Origin: an uncultured Clostridia bacterium
GTDB taxonomy: Bacteria; Bacillota; Clostridia; TANB77; CAG-465
Length of the DNA: 64,000 bases
Assembly: GCA_934162655.1 (NCBI GenBank)
Contig: CAKPJL010000001.1
Span: 1 to 64,000, forward strand
Direction: 5' to 3'
The stretch's first letter is position 1. The number at the start of each line of letters is the position of its first letter. A program made the position numbers and the translations under genes. The notes under the pieces were generated by a model, which did no database searches, was not told the origin of the DNA, and saw nothing but the letters and a program-made list of their open reading frames with translations. Below are positions 50,882 through 60,493 of the stretch, piece after piece.

Positions 50882-52823
50882 GTTTTGTCCATGATATATA
50901 ATCACATTTTGAATCGGGAGTATTTTTATTATTTGAACAAACATAAAATGTCCTTTTGGATTTTGTCTTTTTTACAAGTATTTTTCCTCCACATTTAGGA
51001 CATGGTATGTCTATTTCTTCTACTATTGGCTTGGCATTCTTGCATTCTGGATAACCAGGACACGCTAAAAATTTACCAAATCTTCCTTGTTTTACTACCA
51101 TGTTTCTTCCACATAATTCACATTTTATATCGCTTACTTCTTCTTTTAATTTTACTTTTTCTATCTTATCTTGTACTTCCTCTAGATTTTTGATAAATGG
51201 TGAATAAAAATCTTTTAACATTTTTATATAATCTATTTTATTTTCTGCAACTAAATCAAGATTTTCCTCCATATTCGCTGTAAATGATATATTTACTATA
51301 TCACAAAAGTTTTTCTCCATTAATCCATTTACTATTTCTCCAAGTTCTGTTGGTACAAGTGATTTTCCTTCTTTTTCTATATACATTCTATCAAGAATTG
51401 TAGAAATAGTTGGAGCATAAGTTGATGGTCTACCAATTCCTTTTTCTTCTAATGTTTTTACAAGACTTGCTTCATTATATCTTGGTGGTGGTTCTGTAAA
51501 TTTTTGAGTAGGAATAAGTTTTTTTGGTTTTAACGACTCATAAATCTCTAGATCTGGCAGTATGTTTTGCTTATCTTCATCTCTCTCATCATCTGCTGAT
51601 TCTATGTATAATGCCATAAATCCATCAAATTTAATAGTGCTTCCATTTGCTAAAAATATATAATCGTCCACAGTTATAGTGACTTTTGTAGTATCATATA
51701 TTGCACTAGTCATTTGGCTTGCAAGAAATCTATTTAAAATTAATGTATATAGTTTTTGTTCATCTTTGTTACAAGTATCATATACCTCTTCTATTTTATC
51801 AAGATGAGACGGTCTTATTGCTTCATGGGCATCTTGTGCATCCTTTTTGGTTTTAAAGTATCTATTTTCGTAATATTTTTCTCCATATTTATTTTCAATA
51901 TAATCTTTTGCCATTCTTCTTGCATCATCAGAAATTCTAACAGAATCTGTTCTCATATATGTAATATATCCAGATTCGTATAATCTTTGTGCTACCATCA
52001 TTGTTTTCTTTACTGAAAATCCAAATTTTCTTGATGCATCTTGTTGAAGTGATGATGTAGTAAAAGGAGGGGCAGGATTTCTTTTCTTTTGAGCTTTTTT
52101 AATATCAGTAATCTTATAGTCCTTTTTGTCAATGCTTTTTAATATTTCATTTACTCTTACCTCATCTTTTAGTTCAATTTTACCGTTTTTATCGCCATAA
52201 AATTTAGCAAGAATTTCTTCTTTTCCCTTTAGCAGCAACGCTTCTATTGTCCAGTATTCTTCTTTTACAAAATTTCTTATTTCACGTTCTCTATCCATTA
52301 TAATTTTTAGAGCGACGGATTGTACTCTACCAGCACTAAGTCCTTTTTTTACTTTTTTCCATAGAAGTGGTGATATCTTATATCCAACAATTCTATCTAA
52401 TATTCTTCTAGCCTGTTGTGCATTAACTAAAGCATTATCTATTTTTCTTGGGCTTTTTATTGCATTTTTTACTGCATCTTTTGTAATTTCATTAAATTCT
52501 ATTCTACATTTTTCATCTTCATCTATTTTTAGCGTATTTTTTAAATGCCAAGCTATTGCCTCACCTTCTCTATCAGGGTCGGTTGCAAGATATATTTTAT
52601 CTGCCTTTTTAGCTTTTTGCTTTATTTCTTTTATTATCTTAGCCTTGCCACGCATTGCAATATATTCTGGTTTAAAATCATGTTCTACATCTACTGCAAA
52701 TTTACTTGCAGGTAAATCTATTATATGACCTTGTGAAGCTATCACATCATAATCTTTTCCCAAATATTTCTTTATTGTAGTAGCCTTGGAAGGCGACTCT
52801 ACTATTACTAATTTCTTTGACAC
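50871..52823 (-). CDS. topA: DNA topoisomerase I
   Basis: This 650-aa type IA topoisomerase relaxes negative supercoils. The Toprim domain has VIVESPSKATTIKKYLG and ATDPDREGEAIAW. The active-site Tyr is in ESGYITYMRTDS (about 287-298). Two C-terminal zinc ribbons are CELCGRNM...CPGYPEC and CPKCGGKI...CSNN. The GTG at 52823 is chosen because GAGGGT lies 6 nt upstream and SKKLVIVESP is the usual start. The ATG eight codons earlier would be almost at the predicted transcript end. Confidence 0.95.
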   Translation of the reverse strand: MSKKLVIVESPSKATTIKKYLGKDYDVIASQGHIIDLPASKFAVDVEHDFKPEYIAMRGKAKIIKEIKQKAKKADKIYLATDPDREGEAIAWHLKNTLKIDEDEKCRIEFNEITKDAVKNAIKSPRKIDNALVNAQQARRILDRIVGYKISPLLWKKVKKGLSAGRVQSVALKIIMDREREIRNFVKEEYWTIEALLLKGKEEILAKFYGDKNGKIELKDEVRVNEILKSIDKKDYKITDIKKAQKKRNPAPPFTTSSLQQDASRKFGFSVKKTMMVAQRLYESGYITYMRTDSVRISDDARRMAKDYIENKYGEKYYENRYFKTKKDAQDAHEAIRPSHLDKIEEVYDTCNKDEQKLYTLILNRFLASQMTSAIYDTTKVTITVDDYIFLANGSTIKFDGFMALYIESADDERDEDKQNILPDLEIYESLKPKKLIPTQKFTEPPPRYNEASLVKTLEEKGIGRPSTYAPTISTILDRMYIEKEGKSLVPTELGEIVNGLMEKNFCDIVNISFTANMEENLDLVAENKIDYIKMLKDFYSPFIKNLEEVQDKIEKVKLKEEVSDIKCELCGRNMVVKQGRFGKFLACPGYPECKNAKPIVEEIDIPCPKCGGKILVKKTKSKRTFYVCSNNKNTPDSKCDYISWTKPKK

Positions 52824-52855
52824 TATTATACCCTCTTTATTAAACATTAATTTTC

Positions 52856-52885
52856 ATTATATATCAAAGATATAATTCATGTCAA
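52856..52885 (-). promoter_or_regulatory. Sigma-A promoter of topA
   Basis: TTGACA, an 18-bp spacer and TATAAT are seen on the minus strand. The predicted start near 52849 gives a 25-nt leader to the GTG. The -35 overlaps the end of spoIIP. Confidence 0.82.
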
Positions 52886-54057
52886 TCTTTATAAATTATA
52901 TTTAACAAATTTGTTATACATCTAGTGGCATTTTGAGCATCCTCTATTGTATTACCAGATGCACCTATTTCAATTAATAAAGAATACTTATTTAAATCTT
53001 GATTATATACTGAATTTCTTATGTACATAGGCCTAAATAGCCCCGGATATATTTGCTCTCCCAGATAATTTAGCTTTAAGGCTAATTTTAAATTATCTTC
53101 AAAATAAGGATTTGGGCTATCTTTGCTACCTGCACCTACGACTAACATTACACGAGCAACTTCTACTCCTCTTATATTTACCATAGGTCTAAAATCCAAA
53201 TCTTCTATTGCATCTCTATGAACATCTATTGCTATTCCAAATCCGCCATATGATGATACTGCATTTTGTAGAGTTACTCTTGATTTAGCATATGCACTAG
53301 TATATGTACCATAATCGTGGGGTGTTGTTTCCTGCACTGCTGTAAATCCCTTTTCATTTAAGTTATTAGAAAATTCTTTTGCTATTCTTAACATATTATA
53401 ATTAGCATCTGTTGTTCTTCTAATTCCAGTATATTCAAATTGATATTTACTAGAATTTGCATATGATTCTGATGTATGTGTATTGTAGAGTAATATTTTA
53501 TCACTTTTTTTAGTAAGTATAGGATTTACACTAGAAATTATATCACTGTAATTAATATTTCTATTATATGAATAGTTTAGTATTGAAACATTTCCTACAA
53601 ATGCTCTTTGCACATATGAACTATTTTCTGTTATAGATGTTTTAGGTACATTTGAAAATACTGCGACCTCATTTTCTATATGTGATATTTCATCAAGTGT
53701 TTGATATTCTGTTTTTATCTCCTCTACTTTTACTTCTTCTTCTTTTTTTTCTTCAATTTTATTTAATATATAATTTTTACTATTATATATTGAAAACAAA
53801 GATACTCCATTTTTAGTCAAACTTGAAATATTATCTGCTTGTCTTAAATTATTAGACATATTAAGTATAATTTTAGGATTGCTAATTAATATAGTAAGTA
53901 CCGTTAAAACTATTATGCATGTAAATAATGTATTTACATTAAAATTAAACTTTAAATTGGTTATCAAATTATTTTTTATATTTGATTTTATAATTATTTT
54001 TAATACCTTTATTTTATTGTTTATTTTTTTTATAACATTTGTAAAAAAAGAAATCAT
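52882..54057 (-). CDS. spoIIP: Stage II sporulation protein P
   Basis: This 391-aa amidase/endopeptidase of the SpoIIDMP engulfment complex is anchored by a membrane helix (about 45-65). The catalytic domain has LLYNTHTSESY (about 195-205, zinc His), FGIAIDVHRDAIED (second His) and LLIEIGASGNTIEDAQ (Glu). A Lys/Glu-rich stretch (about 103-120) separates anchor and domain. The N-terminal 40 residues before the helix are unusually long and basic. SpoIIM of the same complex is at 16217. Confidence 0.92.
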   Translation of the reverse strand: MISFFTNVIKKINNKIKVLKIIIKSNIKNNLITNLKFNFNVNTLFTCIIVLTVLTILISNPKIILNMSNNLRQADNISSLTKNGVSLFSIYNSKNYILNKIEEKKEEEVKVEEIKTEYQTLDEISHIENEVAVFSNVPKTSITENSSYVQRAFVGNVSILNYSYNRNINYSDIISSVNPILTKKSDKILLYNTHTSESYANSSKYQFEYTGIRRTTDANYNMLRIAKEFSNNLNEKGFTAVQETTPHDYGTYTSAYAKSRVTLQNAVSSYGGFGIAIDVHRDAIEDLDFRPMVNIRGVEVARVMLVVGAGSKDSPNPYFEDNLKLALKLNYLGEQIYPGLFRPMYIRNSVYNQDLNKYSLLIEIGASGNTIEDAQNATRCITNLLNIIYKD

Positions 54058-54118
54058 AACAAATTAAAACCTCTCTTGTTTTAATTTATATTATGATTTT
54101 CAAAATTTATTACTACTT

Positions 54119-54538
54119 CTAGTCAAGTAAATTATTTAATTCATTATTATATTTATCTAGCAATTTTATAGCCTTTTCTTTTAAATCTATAACTTCCTTT
54201 TTTACATCAAGTAGTTTTTCTCTTTCCATCTCAATTAAGCCTTCTATTCTATCTTTTTCTTGAAGAGCTTCTGCCCTTGCATCTTCAATTATTTTTCTTG
54301 CTTGATCTTCTGCTGTAATTAAAGCATTTGCAACTTTTTCTTGGCGTTCTACATAGTCTATTTCATAACGCTCTAACTTCTTTTTGATTATCGTAAGTTC
54401 ATTTGCAATTCTATTTGAATCGGATTTTTCAGCTTGTAGTTTACTTTCATATTCAGCTTTAATAGCTTTAATATATTCTTCTACTTCTTTTTTATCATAC
54501 CCAAACATCTCATTGCCGAACTTCTTATCGTTCTCCAT
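54119..54538 (-). CDS. divIVA: DivIVA-domain coiled-coil protein
   Basis: This 139-aa protein has the DivIVA N-terminal FGNEMFGYDKKEVEEYI (7-23) and a long coiled coil from about 25 to 139. DivIVA marks negative membrane curvature at poles and septa and helps place the chromosome during sporulation. It is shorter than B. subtilis DivIVA (164 aa), so it may be a related family member. GGAGG precedes the ATG. Confidence 0.8.
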   Translation of the reverse strand: MENDKKFGNEMFGYDKKEVEEYIKAIKAEYESKLQAEKSDSNRIANELTIIKKKLERYEIDYVERQEKVANALITAEDQARKIIEDARAEALQEKDRIEGLIEMEREKLLDVKKEVIDLKEKAIKLLDKYNNELNNLLD

Positions 54539-54636
54539 TTATACTACCTCCGTGCTACATTTAAACTACAAATAGATTATAACAAAATTTGCTAGATTTT
54601 TCAATAGTTTTTAATTTAAATTTATGTAGAAAAGAA

Positions 54637-54667
54637 AAATATGGAAAATAAGATTTTCCATATTTTA
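54637..54667 (-). terminator. Intrinsic terminator
   Basis: AAAATATGGAAAAT and its inverted copy around a 3-nt loop, flanked by A and T runs, follow the stop of the gene at 54682. Confidence 0.85.
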
Positions 54668-54681
54668 AACATTATACTATT

Positions 54682-56214
54682 TTATTCTTCAATCTTAGCT
54701 ATCTGTTCACCCTTATAATTAAAATAACCTGTTTTTAATTTAATTGCTTGAACTTTTTGATATGCACTATCAAATTTATCTTTTTCAAATCTGAATATTT
54801 CTTTATTATCATTTATGCTAAATAAATACATATCCCCTTTTACTTTATCTGTTATTATTATATAGTTATCTAATAAAACTTCTACTTTTTCAATATTTTT
54901 AATTACAGAATTTCCTTTTAAATCTAATATTTCAAATATATCATTATTAGATTTAGATACCACTATATAATCATTAAATGCTGAGTTTGTATTTAAAGTA
55001 TGAATAGATATTTCATTTCCAAGTTCTATTTCTTGCTTAGTATTTGTGTATGCCACTTTTTTTGATTCAGCGTTGACAAGTAAAACATATTTTGGATAAA
55101 TTTTATCTAATAAGACATCCTCTTTTAATTTATTCAATTCAAAATCAAATAAATCTACCTTACCTGTCTCAATGTTTTTAAGTCCAAACATGCAACCGTA
55201 TTCTACCATGTTATCATTTGCATATTCATAACCATTAATACTCTTATAATATTTATCTTCTTTATAGATGTCTACTCCATTTTCTACATTATTTATTATA
55301 TATGTTTCATCTTTATATGTCTTAAAGAAAATTGGTTTTCTTTCAGTTTCAAAGATTTTTACAAAATCTTTGTTAAATATTTCATAGTATCCTGCTTTGC
55401 TTTCTATAACTAAGTATTTATCAAATTTAATATCAATAGACTCTTCTCCTGATATATAATCTACTTTTAATTTTTCATTGCCTTTTTTATCTATCAATAT
55501 ATATCTATTATTCTCTGTATCTTTTACAGTATTATATTCTACCTCATATCCTTTACCAGCATATAATTGCTTTCCAGAATATGAATCAAAAATAATTTCT
55601 GTTTCTCCATCAATTATTTTAACAAGTCCTCTATCTGAATCACTATAAAGTCTCGTACCAAACTCTGCATTAACACCCTCATTTTGTGTTTCATATATTA
55701 TTTCTTTGTTAGTGGATATTCCGTAAAGTCCTTCATATGCTATCTTATATACAGGGACATCTTTTCCAAATGTAGTTATACTGTCATATACAGTATCTAA
55801 TATAACCTTACCATTATATGAAATTAAACCATATTTTCCATCTTCTGACTGTACTATATAAGAACCACAAAATCTTTCATCAGATATATCATAATATTTA
55901 CCAAAAGGCACTATAACCTTATTATTTTTGTTAATAACACCCTCTAATCCATCTTTTCTTGCGTTTACAGTTTCATAATCAAAATCTTGCATACTAGTAT
56001 ATCCACTAAACACATAAGTTTTTCCATCATTTCCTATGTAGACAAAATTATCTTCTTCATCCCTACCAAGATAAGTAATTGTACTCATTTTCAATTTTGA
56101 AATATCTTTTTGACTTATAATATCTTTTAGATATAAAAATAATATTGTTCCTAATGTTACTACAACTAACACGATTAAAAAAATAATTAATTTTTTAAAA
56201 TCTTTCATTCTCAT
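54682..56214 (-). CDS. Membrane-anchored WG-repeat-like protein
   Basis: This 510-aa protein has an N-terminal membrane helix (about 8-30) and an outer part made of repeated beta units of the WG type. Examples are SEDGKYGLISYNGKVILDTVY (outlined), YEGLYGISTNKEIIYET and NRYILIDKKGNEKL. Such repeats form beta-propeller or solenoid surfaces for binding. No enzyme signature is seen. GGAGG precedes the ATG. It is divergent from spoVAC, so a role in the spore is possible but unproven. Confidence 0.65.
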   Translation of the reverse strand: MRMKDFKKLIIFLIVLVVVTLGTILFLYLKDIISQKDISKLKMSTITYLGRDEEDNFVYIGNDGKTYVFSGYTSMQDFDYETVNARKDGLEGVINKNNKVIVPFGKYYDISDERFCGSYIVQSEDGKYGLISYNGKVILDTVYDSITTFGKDVPVYKIAYEGLYGISTNKEIIYETQNEGVNAEFGTRLYSDSDRGLVKIIDGETEIIFDSYSGKQLYAGKGYEVEYNTVKDTENNRYILIDKKGNEKLKVDYISGEESIDIKFDKYLVIESKAGYYEIFNKDFVKIFETERKPIFFKTYKDETYIINNVENGVDIYKEDKYYKSINGYEYANDNMVEYGCMFGLKNIETGKVDLFDFELNKLKEDVLLDKIYPKYVLLVNAESKKVAYTNTKQEIELGNEISIHTLNTNSAFNDYIVVSKSNNDIFEILDLKGNSVIKNIEKVEVLLDNYIIITDKVKGDMYLFSINDNKEIFRFEKDKFDSAYQKVQAIKLKTGYFNYKGEQIAKIEE

Positions 56215-56229
56215 ATGTTTTCCTCCAAA

Positions 56230-56257
56230 GTATATTTATACTGACATAATCATATAA
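56230..56257 (+). promoter_or_regulatory. Possible sigma-G-type promoter of the spoVA operon
   Basis: GTATA (-35-like), a 16-bp spacer and CATATAA (-10-like) resemble the forespore sigma-G pattern. The spacer is shorter than usual and one -10 base mismatches. Confidence 0.3.
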
Positions 56258-56349
56258 CAAATAAAAAAAATATTCAACATATTTTGGAATTTTTTTATTT
56301 TTTTTACATATATATTATTTTTTATCAAATAATATTTTTGGTGATTTAT

Positions 56350-56808
56350 ATGAATGAAAACATTTCTATGACTGATGAAGAATACAAAAAATATGTTGAA
56401 GATAAGGCAAAAAAAAGTCCAATATTTAAAGATGTATTAATAGCATTTGTATCTGGTGGACTTATATGTATAATTGGGCAAATAATTACAAATTTATTTT
56501 TGTATTATAATGTTGACAAAGAAACAGCATCAACTTGGACTTCAATTATATTAATATTTTTTGGAGCATTTTTAACATCTATTAATGTATATTCTATAAT
56601 AGGAAAATACTGTGGTGCTGGTTCTGCTGTTCCAATTACTGGTTTTTCAAATTCAATTGTATCTCCTGCAATCGAATATAAGGCAGAAGGTCATGTACTT
56701 GGACTTGGTGCTAGTATGTTTAAGGTAGCAGGTCCTGTACTTGTATATGGTATATCTACTTCTGTTATAGTAGGACTTATATACTTTATCATAAAATTAT
56801 TTATGTAA
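56350..56808 (+). CDS. spoVAC: Stage V sporulation protein AC
   Basis: This 152-aa inner spore membrane protein is part of the SpoVA channel for dipicolinic acid. It has four membrane helices (about 28-50, 60-82, 88-108, 125-150) and the conserved GKYCGAGSAVPITGFSNSIV segment (about 83-102). ATG at 56350 is chosen because GGTGAT lies 4 nt upstream. The in-frame sequence before it is an AT-rich hydrophobic artefact. Confidence 0.93.
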   Translation: MNENISMTDEEYKKYVEDKAKKSPIFKDVLIAFVSGGLICIIGQIITNLFLYYNVDKETASTWTSIILIFFGAFLTSINVYSIIGKYCGAGSAVPITGFSNSIVSPAIEYKAEGHVLGLGASMFKVAGPVLVYGISTSVIVGLIYFIIKLFM

Positions 56809-56820
56809 TGGGAGGAAAAA

Positions 56821-57843
56821 ATGAAAATAGGTAAACAAACTATAAAATTAGAAAATACGCCTCAAATATTTAGGACATCTAATATAGTAGGTAAAAAAGA
56901 AATGGACGGTCCTCTTTCTTCTTATTTTGATAATTATACAGAAGATGAATTTTTTGGTGAAAAAACTTTTGAAAAAGCAGAAAGTAAACTAATTGAGACT
57001 TGTCTAAATAGTCTTATAAAGAAAGCTAACTTAAAAAGTGAGGATATAGACTACATTTTTGGTGGAGATCTACTTAATCAATGCATTGCCAATGCTTTTT
57101 CAGTTAAAAATTTTAATATTCCCTACCTAGGACTATATGGTGCATGTTCAACATTTGTAGAATCAAGTATGTTAGCATCACTATTCGTAAACGCAGGATA
57201 TGCAAACAAGGCTATTAGTGTTACTTCTTCGCATTTTTGTACAGCTGAACGTCAATTTAGACTTCCACTAGAACATGGTAACCAAAAGTCTCCTACTGCT
57301 CAATGCACTGTTACTGGTTCTGGTTCTATGTTATTTGTAAAAAAAGATGAAAATTTAAAGGATTGTCCATATGTAACTTATGTTACTCCTGGTAAAATAG
57401 TTGATATGGGTATAAAAGATATGACTAATATGGGAGCTGCTATGGCAGGTGCTGCAATTGATACTATTATAACACATCTAAAAGATACTAAAAGAAGTCC
57501 TGAATACTATGATGCTATAATTACCGGTGATTTAGGAGTTTTAGGCTCAGAAATATTAGTAGAGTTATGTCAAAAACAAGGATTTGATATTTCAAAAAAC
57601 CATTTTGATGCTGGTAAAATGATATACGATATAGAAGCACAAGATGCACATTGCGGTGGAAGTGGTTGTGGCTGCATTGCAAGTGTGTTTACTAGTTATT
57701 TTTTTAATCAGTTAAAGTCTAAACAAATTAACAAAGTTCTTGTCGTAGCAACTGGTGCACTAATGAGTACAGTATCTTCAATGCAAGGTCAATCAATACC
57801 TGGAATTGCTCACGCAATAGCAATAGAAAATGAGGTGGAATAA
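56821..57843 (+). CDS. spoVAD: Stage V sporulation protein AD
   Basis: This 340-aa protein has a thiolase-like fold and binds dipicolinic acid on the inner spore membrane. YLGLYGACSTFVESSML (about 101-117) corresponds to the position of the thiolase cysteine, and HCGGSGCGCIASV (about 276-288) is family-typical. It follows spoVAC by 12 bp and precedes spoVAE by 2 bp. Confidence 0.95.
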   Translation: MKIGKQTIKLENTPQIFRTSNIVGKKEMDGPLSSYFDNYTEDEFFGEKTFEKAESKLIETCLNSLIKKANLKSEDIDYIFGGDLLNQCIANAFSVKNFNIPYLGLYGACSTFVESSMLASLFVNAGYANKAISVTSSHFCTAERQFRLPLEHGNQKSPTAQCTVTGSGSMLFVKKDENLKDCPYVTYVTPGKIVDMGIKDMTNMGAAMAGAAIDTIITHLKDTKRSPEYYDAIITGDLGVLGSEILVELCQKQGFDISKNHFDAGKMIYDIEAQDAHCGGSGCGCIASVFTSYFFNQLKSKQINKVLVVATGALMSTVSSMQGQSIPGIAHAIAIENEVE

Positions 57844-57845
57844 AT

Positions 57846-58205
57846 ATGTTTATGGAATACTTGAAAGTTTTTTTTACTGGTGGATTTATATGTGCTATCG
57901 CCCAAATTTTAATAGACAAAACTAAACTTACACCCGCAAGAATACTCGTTATATATGTTACACTAGGAGTAATATTTACAGCAATTGGTATATATTCACC
58001 TCTTGTTGAATTTGGAAAATGTGGTGCAACTGTACCAATATCTGGATTTGGGTATTCACTTTGCAAAGGCGTATTTAAGGCAGTCGACGAGATGGGAATT
58101 ATTGGAATATTTGTTGGAGGAGTAAAAGCAACATCTGCTGGAATTTGTGCTGCTGTAATTTTTGGTTATATTGCTTCTCTTGTTGCAAAGCCAAAACTAA
58201 AATAA
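57846..58205 (+). CDS. spoVAE: Stage V sporulation protein AE
   Basis: This 119-aa membrane protein has three or four helices and the repeated family motifs FTGGFICAIAQILIDKT, GATVPISGFGYSL and GGVKATSAGICAAV. It completes the minimal SpoVAC-AD-AE channel set found in Clostridia. It is last of the three and translationally close to spoVAD. Confidence 0.93.
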   Translation: MFMEYLKVFFTGGFICAIAQILIDKTKLTPARILVIYVTLGVIFTAIGIYSPLVEFGKCGATVPISGFGYSLCKGVFKAVDEMGIIGIFVGGVKATSAGICAAVIFGYIASLVAKPKLK

Positions 58206-58269
58206 ATATTAAGTATAAAAAATATTTTTAGAGTAATAATATATATGTGATTTAATGGAGGTAATATTT

Positions 58270-58452
58270 ATGGATAATTTAAATCAATTAGAAATTCAAA
58301 ACATAAGACACATATGCGGTCATGCAACTGGTTTTTGTGACAAAATTGCTTACTATAAGACAATATGTCAAGACACTAATGAAACAGAAGTACTTGAAAA
58401 AATTTGTGGAAGTTTAACAAATTTAAAAAGTGAACTTTCACAAATGTTATAG
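58270..58452 (+). CDS. Small spore-coat-like protein
   Basis: This 60-aa helical protein has three cysteines (CGHATGFC and ICQD). GGAGGT lies 8 nt before the ATG at 58270. It is followed 12 bp later by a CotF-like gene and follows the spoVA operon, which suggests a role in the spore coat or cortex. The family assignment is uncertain. Confidence 0.6.
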   Translation: MDNLNQLEIQNIRHICGHATGFCDKIAYYKTICQDTNETEVLEKICGSLTNLKSELSQML

Positions 58453-58464
58453 GAGGTAATAATT

Positions 58465-58707
58465 ATGAATGAAAAAACAGCAATAAGTGATAGTTTATCA
58501 TCACTAAATTCAATGATTACATTATTAAATTATTCAATAGAACAATCTAACAATATGAGCTTTAGAAACGCTTTAATATCTTCTAGAAATAACTTAGAAA
58601 ACATCCAATGGGAAATTTATCAAATAGCAAAACAAAAAGGATTTTATATTCCTGCTGCACCTGCTGGAGCAGCAGATATCGATCAAGTTAAAAATTCTAT
58701 ATCTTAG
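58465..58707 (+). CDS. CotF-like spore coat protein
   Basis: This 80-aa helical protein resembles the CotF C-terminal domain, with the ISDSLSSLNSMITLL start, FRNALISSRNN in the middle and KQKGFYIPAAPA near the end (compare the KRGWY-PxxA pattern in coat F proteins). AGGAGGT precedes the ATG. It is last in a spore-gene run and is followed by a strong terminator. Confidence 0.7.
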   Translation: MNEKTAISDSLSSLNSMITLLNYSIEQSNNMSFRNALISSRNNLENIQWEIYQIAKQKGFYIPAAPAGAADIDQVKNSIS

Positions 58708-58711
58708 AAAA

Positions 58712-58740
58712 AAAACCACGTGGCCTCACGTGGTTTTCTT
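58712..58740 (+). terminator. Intrinsic terminator
   Basis: AACCACGTG and CACGTGGTT arms around GCCT are flanked by A6 and TTCTT. It ends the run of spore genes. Confidence 0.93.
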
Positions 58741-58810
58741 AAAATAAAACATTTTCATTACAAAATAAAATATAATAAACTTGCAGTTACCATATTTAAG
58801 TCTTTAATGA

Positions 58811-59260
58811 CTATATCATAATATCATTATCTTCTAATCTTCTTGGCTTTTTCATTTTTATATTATGATCATTTGTTTTTTCAATATCTTTTTTATTAAA
58901 ATCCATTCCAATTGATCTTAATTCTTGCTTTCTTGCAATAAGTGGATTTAGTCTGCTTTTTATGAAAAATTCAACATACATATCTGTTGCCTCTTTCCTT
59001 GTAAGTTTAACTTTATTACTTGTTGCATCTTTTGTATCTACTTTAAAAAATTCTCCATTTTCATATTTTAATTGGATCATGCCATCTGTATATATTACTT
59101 TATTTTGGCTTGATGGAATAGATATTTTGCTTAGTTCTTTACTATAATCAAATATTTCAGATGCTTCAGATACTTTAGTCCTTTGTTTATTTGCTTTGGT
59201 TATAATTTCCTTTACTTCACTATCACTTATATCTACAACACTTATTTTATTTTCATTCAT
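58811..59260 (-). CDS. 149-aa protein of unknown function
   Basis: This soluble, charged protein has no signal peptide or membrane helix. The C-terminal 50 residues are Lys/Arg/Asp-rich (KKPRRLEDNDIM). Its ATG overlaps the mrnC stop by 4 bp, so it is the last gene of the recA operon. No motif was recognised. Confidence 0.6.
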   Translation of the reverse strand: MNENKISVVDISDSEVKEIITKANKQRTKVSEASEIFDYSKELSKISIPSSQNKVIYTDGMIQLKYENGEFFKVDTKDATSNKVKLTRKEATDMYVEFFIKSRLNPLIARKQELRSIGMDFNKKDIEKTNDHNIKMKKPRRLEDNDIMI

Positions 59261-59667
59261 TTGTTTGTATTCTCCTTTACAATTTCTATACTAGCCTTTA
59301 TAATTTCTTCAAGTCTTGAAATATCGTTTTTTAAATATAAATATCCGAGCAAAGCTTCATAGCCTGTCGCTTTTTTATATGATATAACATCAACATGCTT
59401 GGAAACAGTATTTATATTTGTATTTCTTCCTCTCTTATAAACTAATTTTTCTTTTTCATCTAAACTATCATAAATCTTATCTATTATATTTGACTGTGCT
59501 TTAGCACTAACATACATAATAGATTTATTATGTAATTTTCCTGTATTGGTATTTGAAATTGAAATTAAATATGTCCTAATATATACATTATATATAGCAT
59601 CACCTACAAAAGCTAAATTTTGTTGTGACACATTTTGTAGATCTATTTTTTTTATAAAATCTTCCAT
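59257..59667 (-). CDS. mrnC: Mini-ribonuclease III
   Basis: This 136-aa enzyme is an RNase III domain without the dsRNA-binding domain and matures 23S rRNA. LAFVGDAIYNVYIR (about 18-31) and TGYEALLGYLYL (about 103-114) are the two catalytic blocks, with the Asp and Glu metal ligands. The length is typical. It follows scpA by 8 bp. Confidence 0.92.
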   Translation of the reverse strand: MEDFIKKIDLQNVSQQNLAFVGDAIYNVYIRTYLISISNTNTGKLHNKSIMYVSAKAQSNIIDKIYDSLDEKEKLVYKRGRNTNINTVSKHVDVISYKKATGYEALLGYLYLKNDISRLEEIIKASIEIVKENTNK

Positions 59668-59675
59668 TTTTACTC

Positions 59676-60473
59676 CTACTCTAATATAGTTGTTAAATCA
59701 ACATCGAAATTAGCACTATCACACTTTACAACATTAATATCTGAAAATAAATATTCTTGTTCAAGTGACACTTGTTTTAATTTACTAAGTTCAAGAACTC
59801 CCAAAAAAGCTGTAGCTACTTCTATATTATCACATTTTGAAGTGTCATACATATGATTAAAATTCATATTTTTATTTTCTTTTAAATAGTTTACTATTTG
59901 CGTTACTTTATCTTTTACTGTTACTTTTTCATATATTGCAATTTTATCTATAAGTTTAGCATTTTTATTAATTTTATTTTCATTTCTTCTCAAAATTGAA
60001 ATATAAACATTATAAATTTCTGTTTTATCAAGAGCTTGTCCTGTATATTTTGTTTCTCTTTTATAGTTTATCTTCTCATATGGTTTAGAAAAACTTCCAA
60101 AATTTATTTGATACATATTAGCAATTGATGAAGATATTTCTTTATATTTCTTATACTCTATAATTCTTGAAATTATGTCTTGCTCTGTTTGACCTTCATC
60201 TTCATCTTCTTTTTTCTCTATTTCAGGTAATAATTTTTTTGCTTTTATATCCAAAAGAGTTGCTGCCATTACAACAAATTCTGAAGCAATTTCAATATTT
60301 TCTTCTGTCATTTCATTTAAATAATTAATGTATTTATCAGTCAAATCACTAAGACAAATATCAAATATATTCATTTTATGTTTAGATATCAAGAATAACA
60401 AAAGATCCATAGGCCCTTCAAAATTATCTATTTTTATATTATATTTTTCCTTATTTAATATATCATCTCTCAT
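59676..60473 (-). CDS. scpA: Segregation and condensation protein A
   Basis: This 265-aa kleisin bridges the SMC heads in the condensin complex. The N-terminal NFEGPMDLLLFLISKHKMNIFDI and ASEFVVMAATLLDIKAKKLLP (outlined) are typical. The C-terminal winged-helix region is AFLGVLELSKL. scpB is not adjacent; mrnC follows instead. GGGAG precedes the ATG. Confidence 0.93.
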   Translation of the reverse strand: MRDDILNKEKYNIKIDNFEGPMDLLLFLISKHKMNIFDICLSDLTDKYINYLNEMTEENIEIASEFVVMAATLLDIKAKKLLPEIEKKEDEDEGQTEQDIISRIIEYKKYKEISSSIANMYQINFGSFSKPYEKINYKRETKYTGQALDKTEIYNVYISILRRNENKINKNAKLIDKIAIYEKVTVKDKVTQIVNYLKENKNMNFNHMYDTSKCDNIEVATAFLGVLELSKLKQVSLEQEYLFSDINVVKCDSANFDVDLTTILE

Positions 60474-60493
60474 TTATAATGTTTTCTCCCTTT

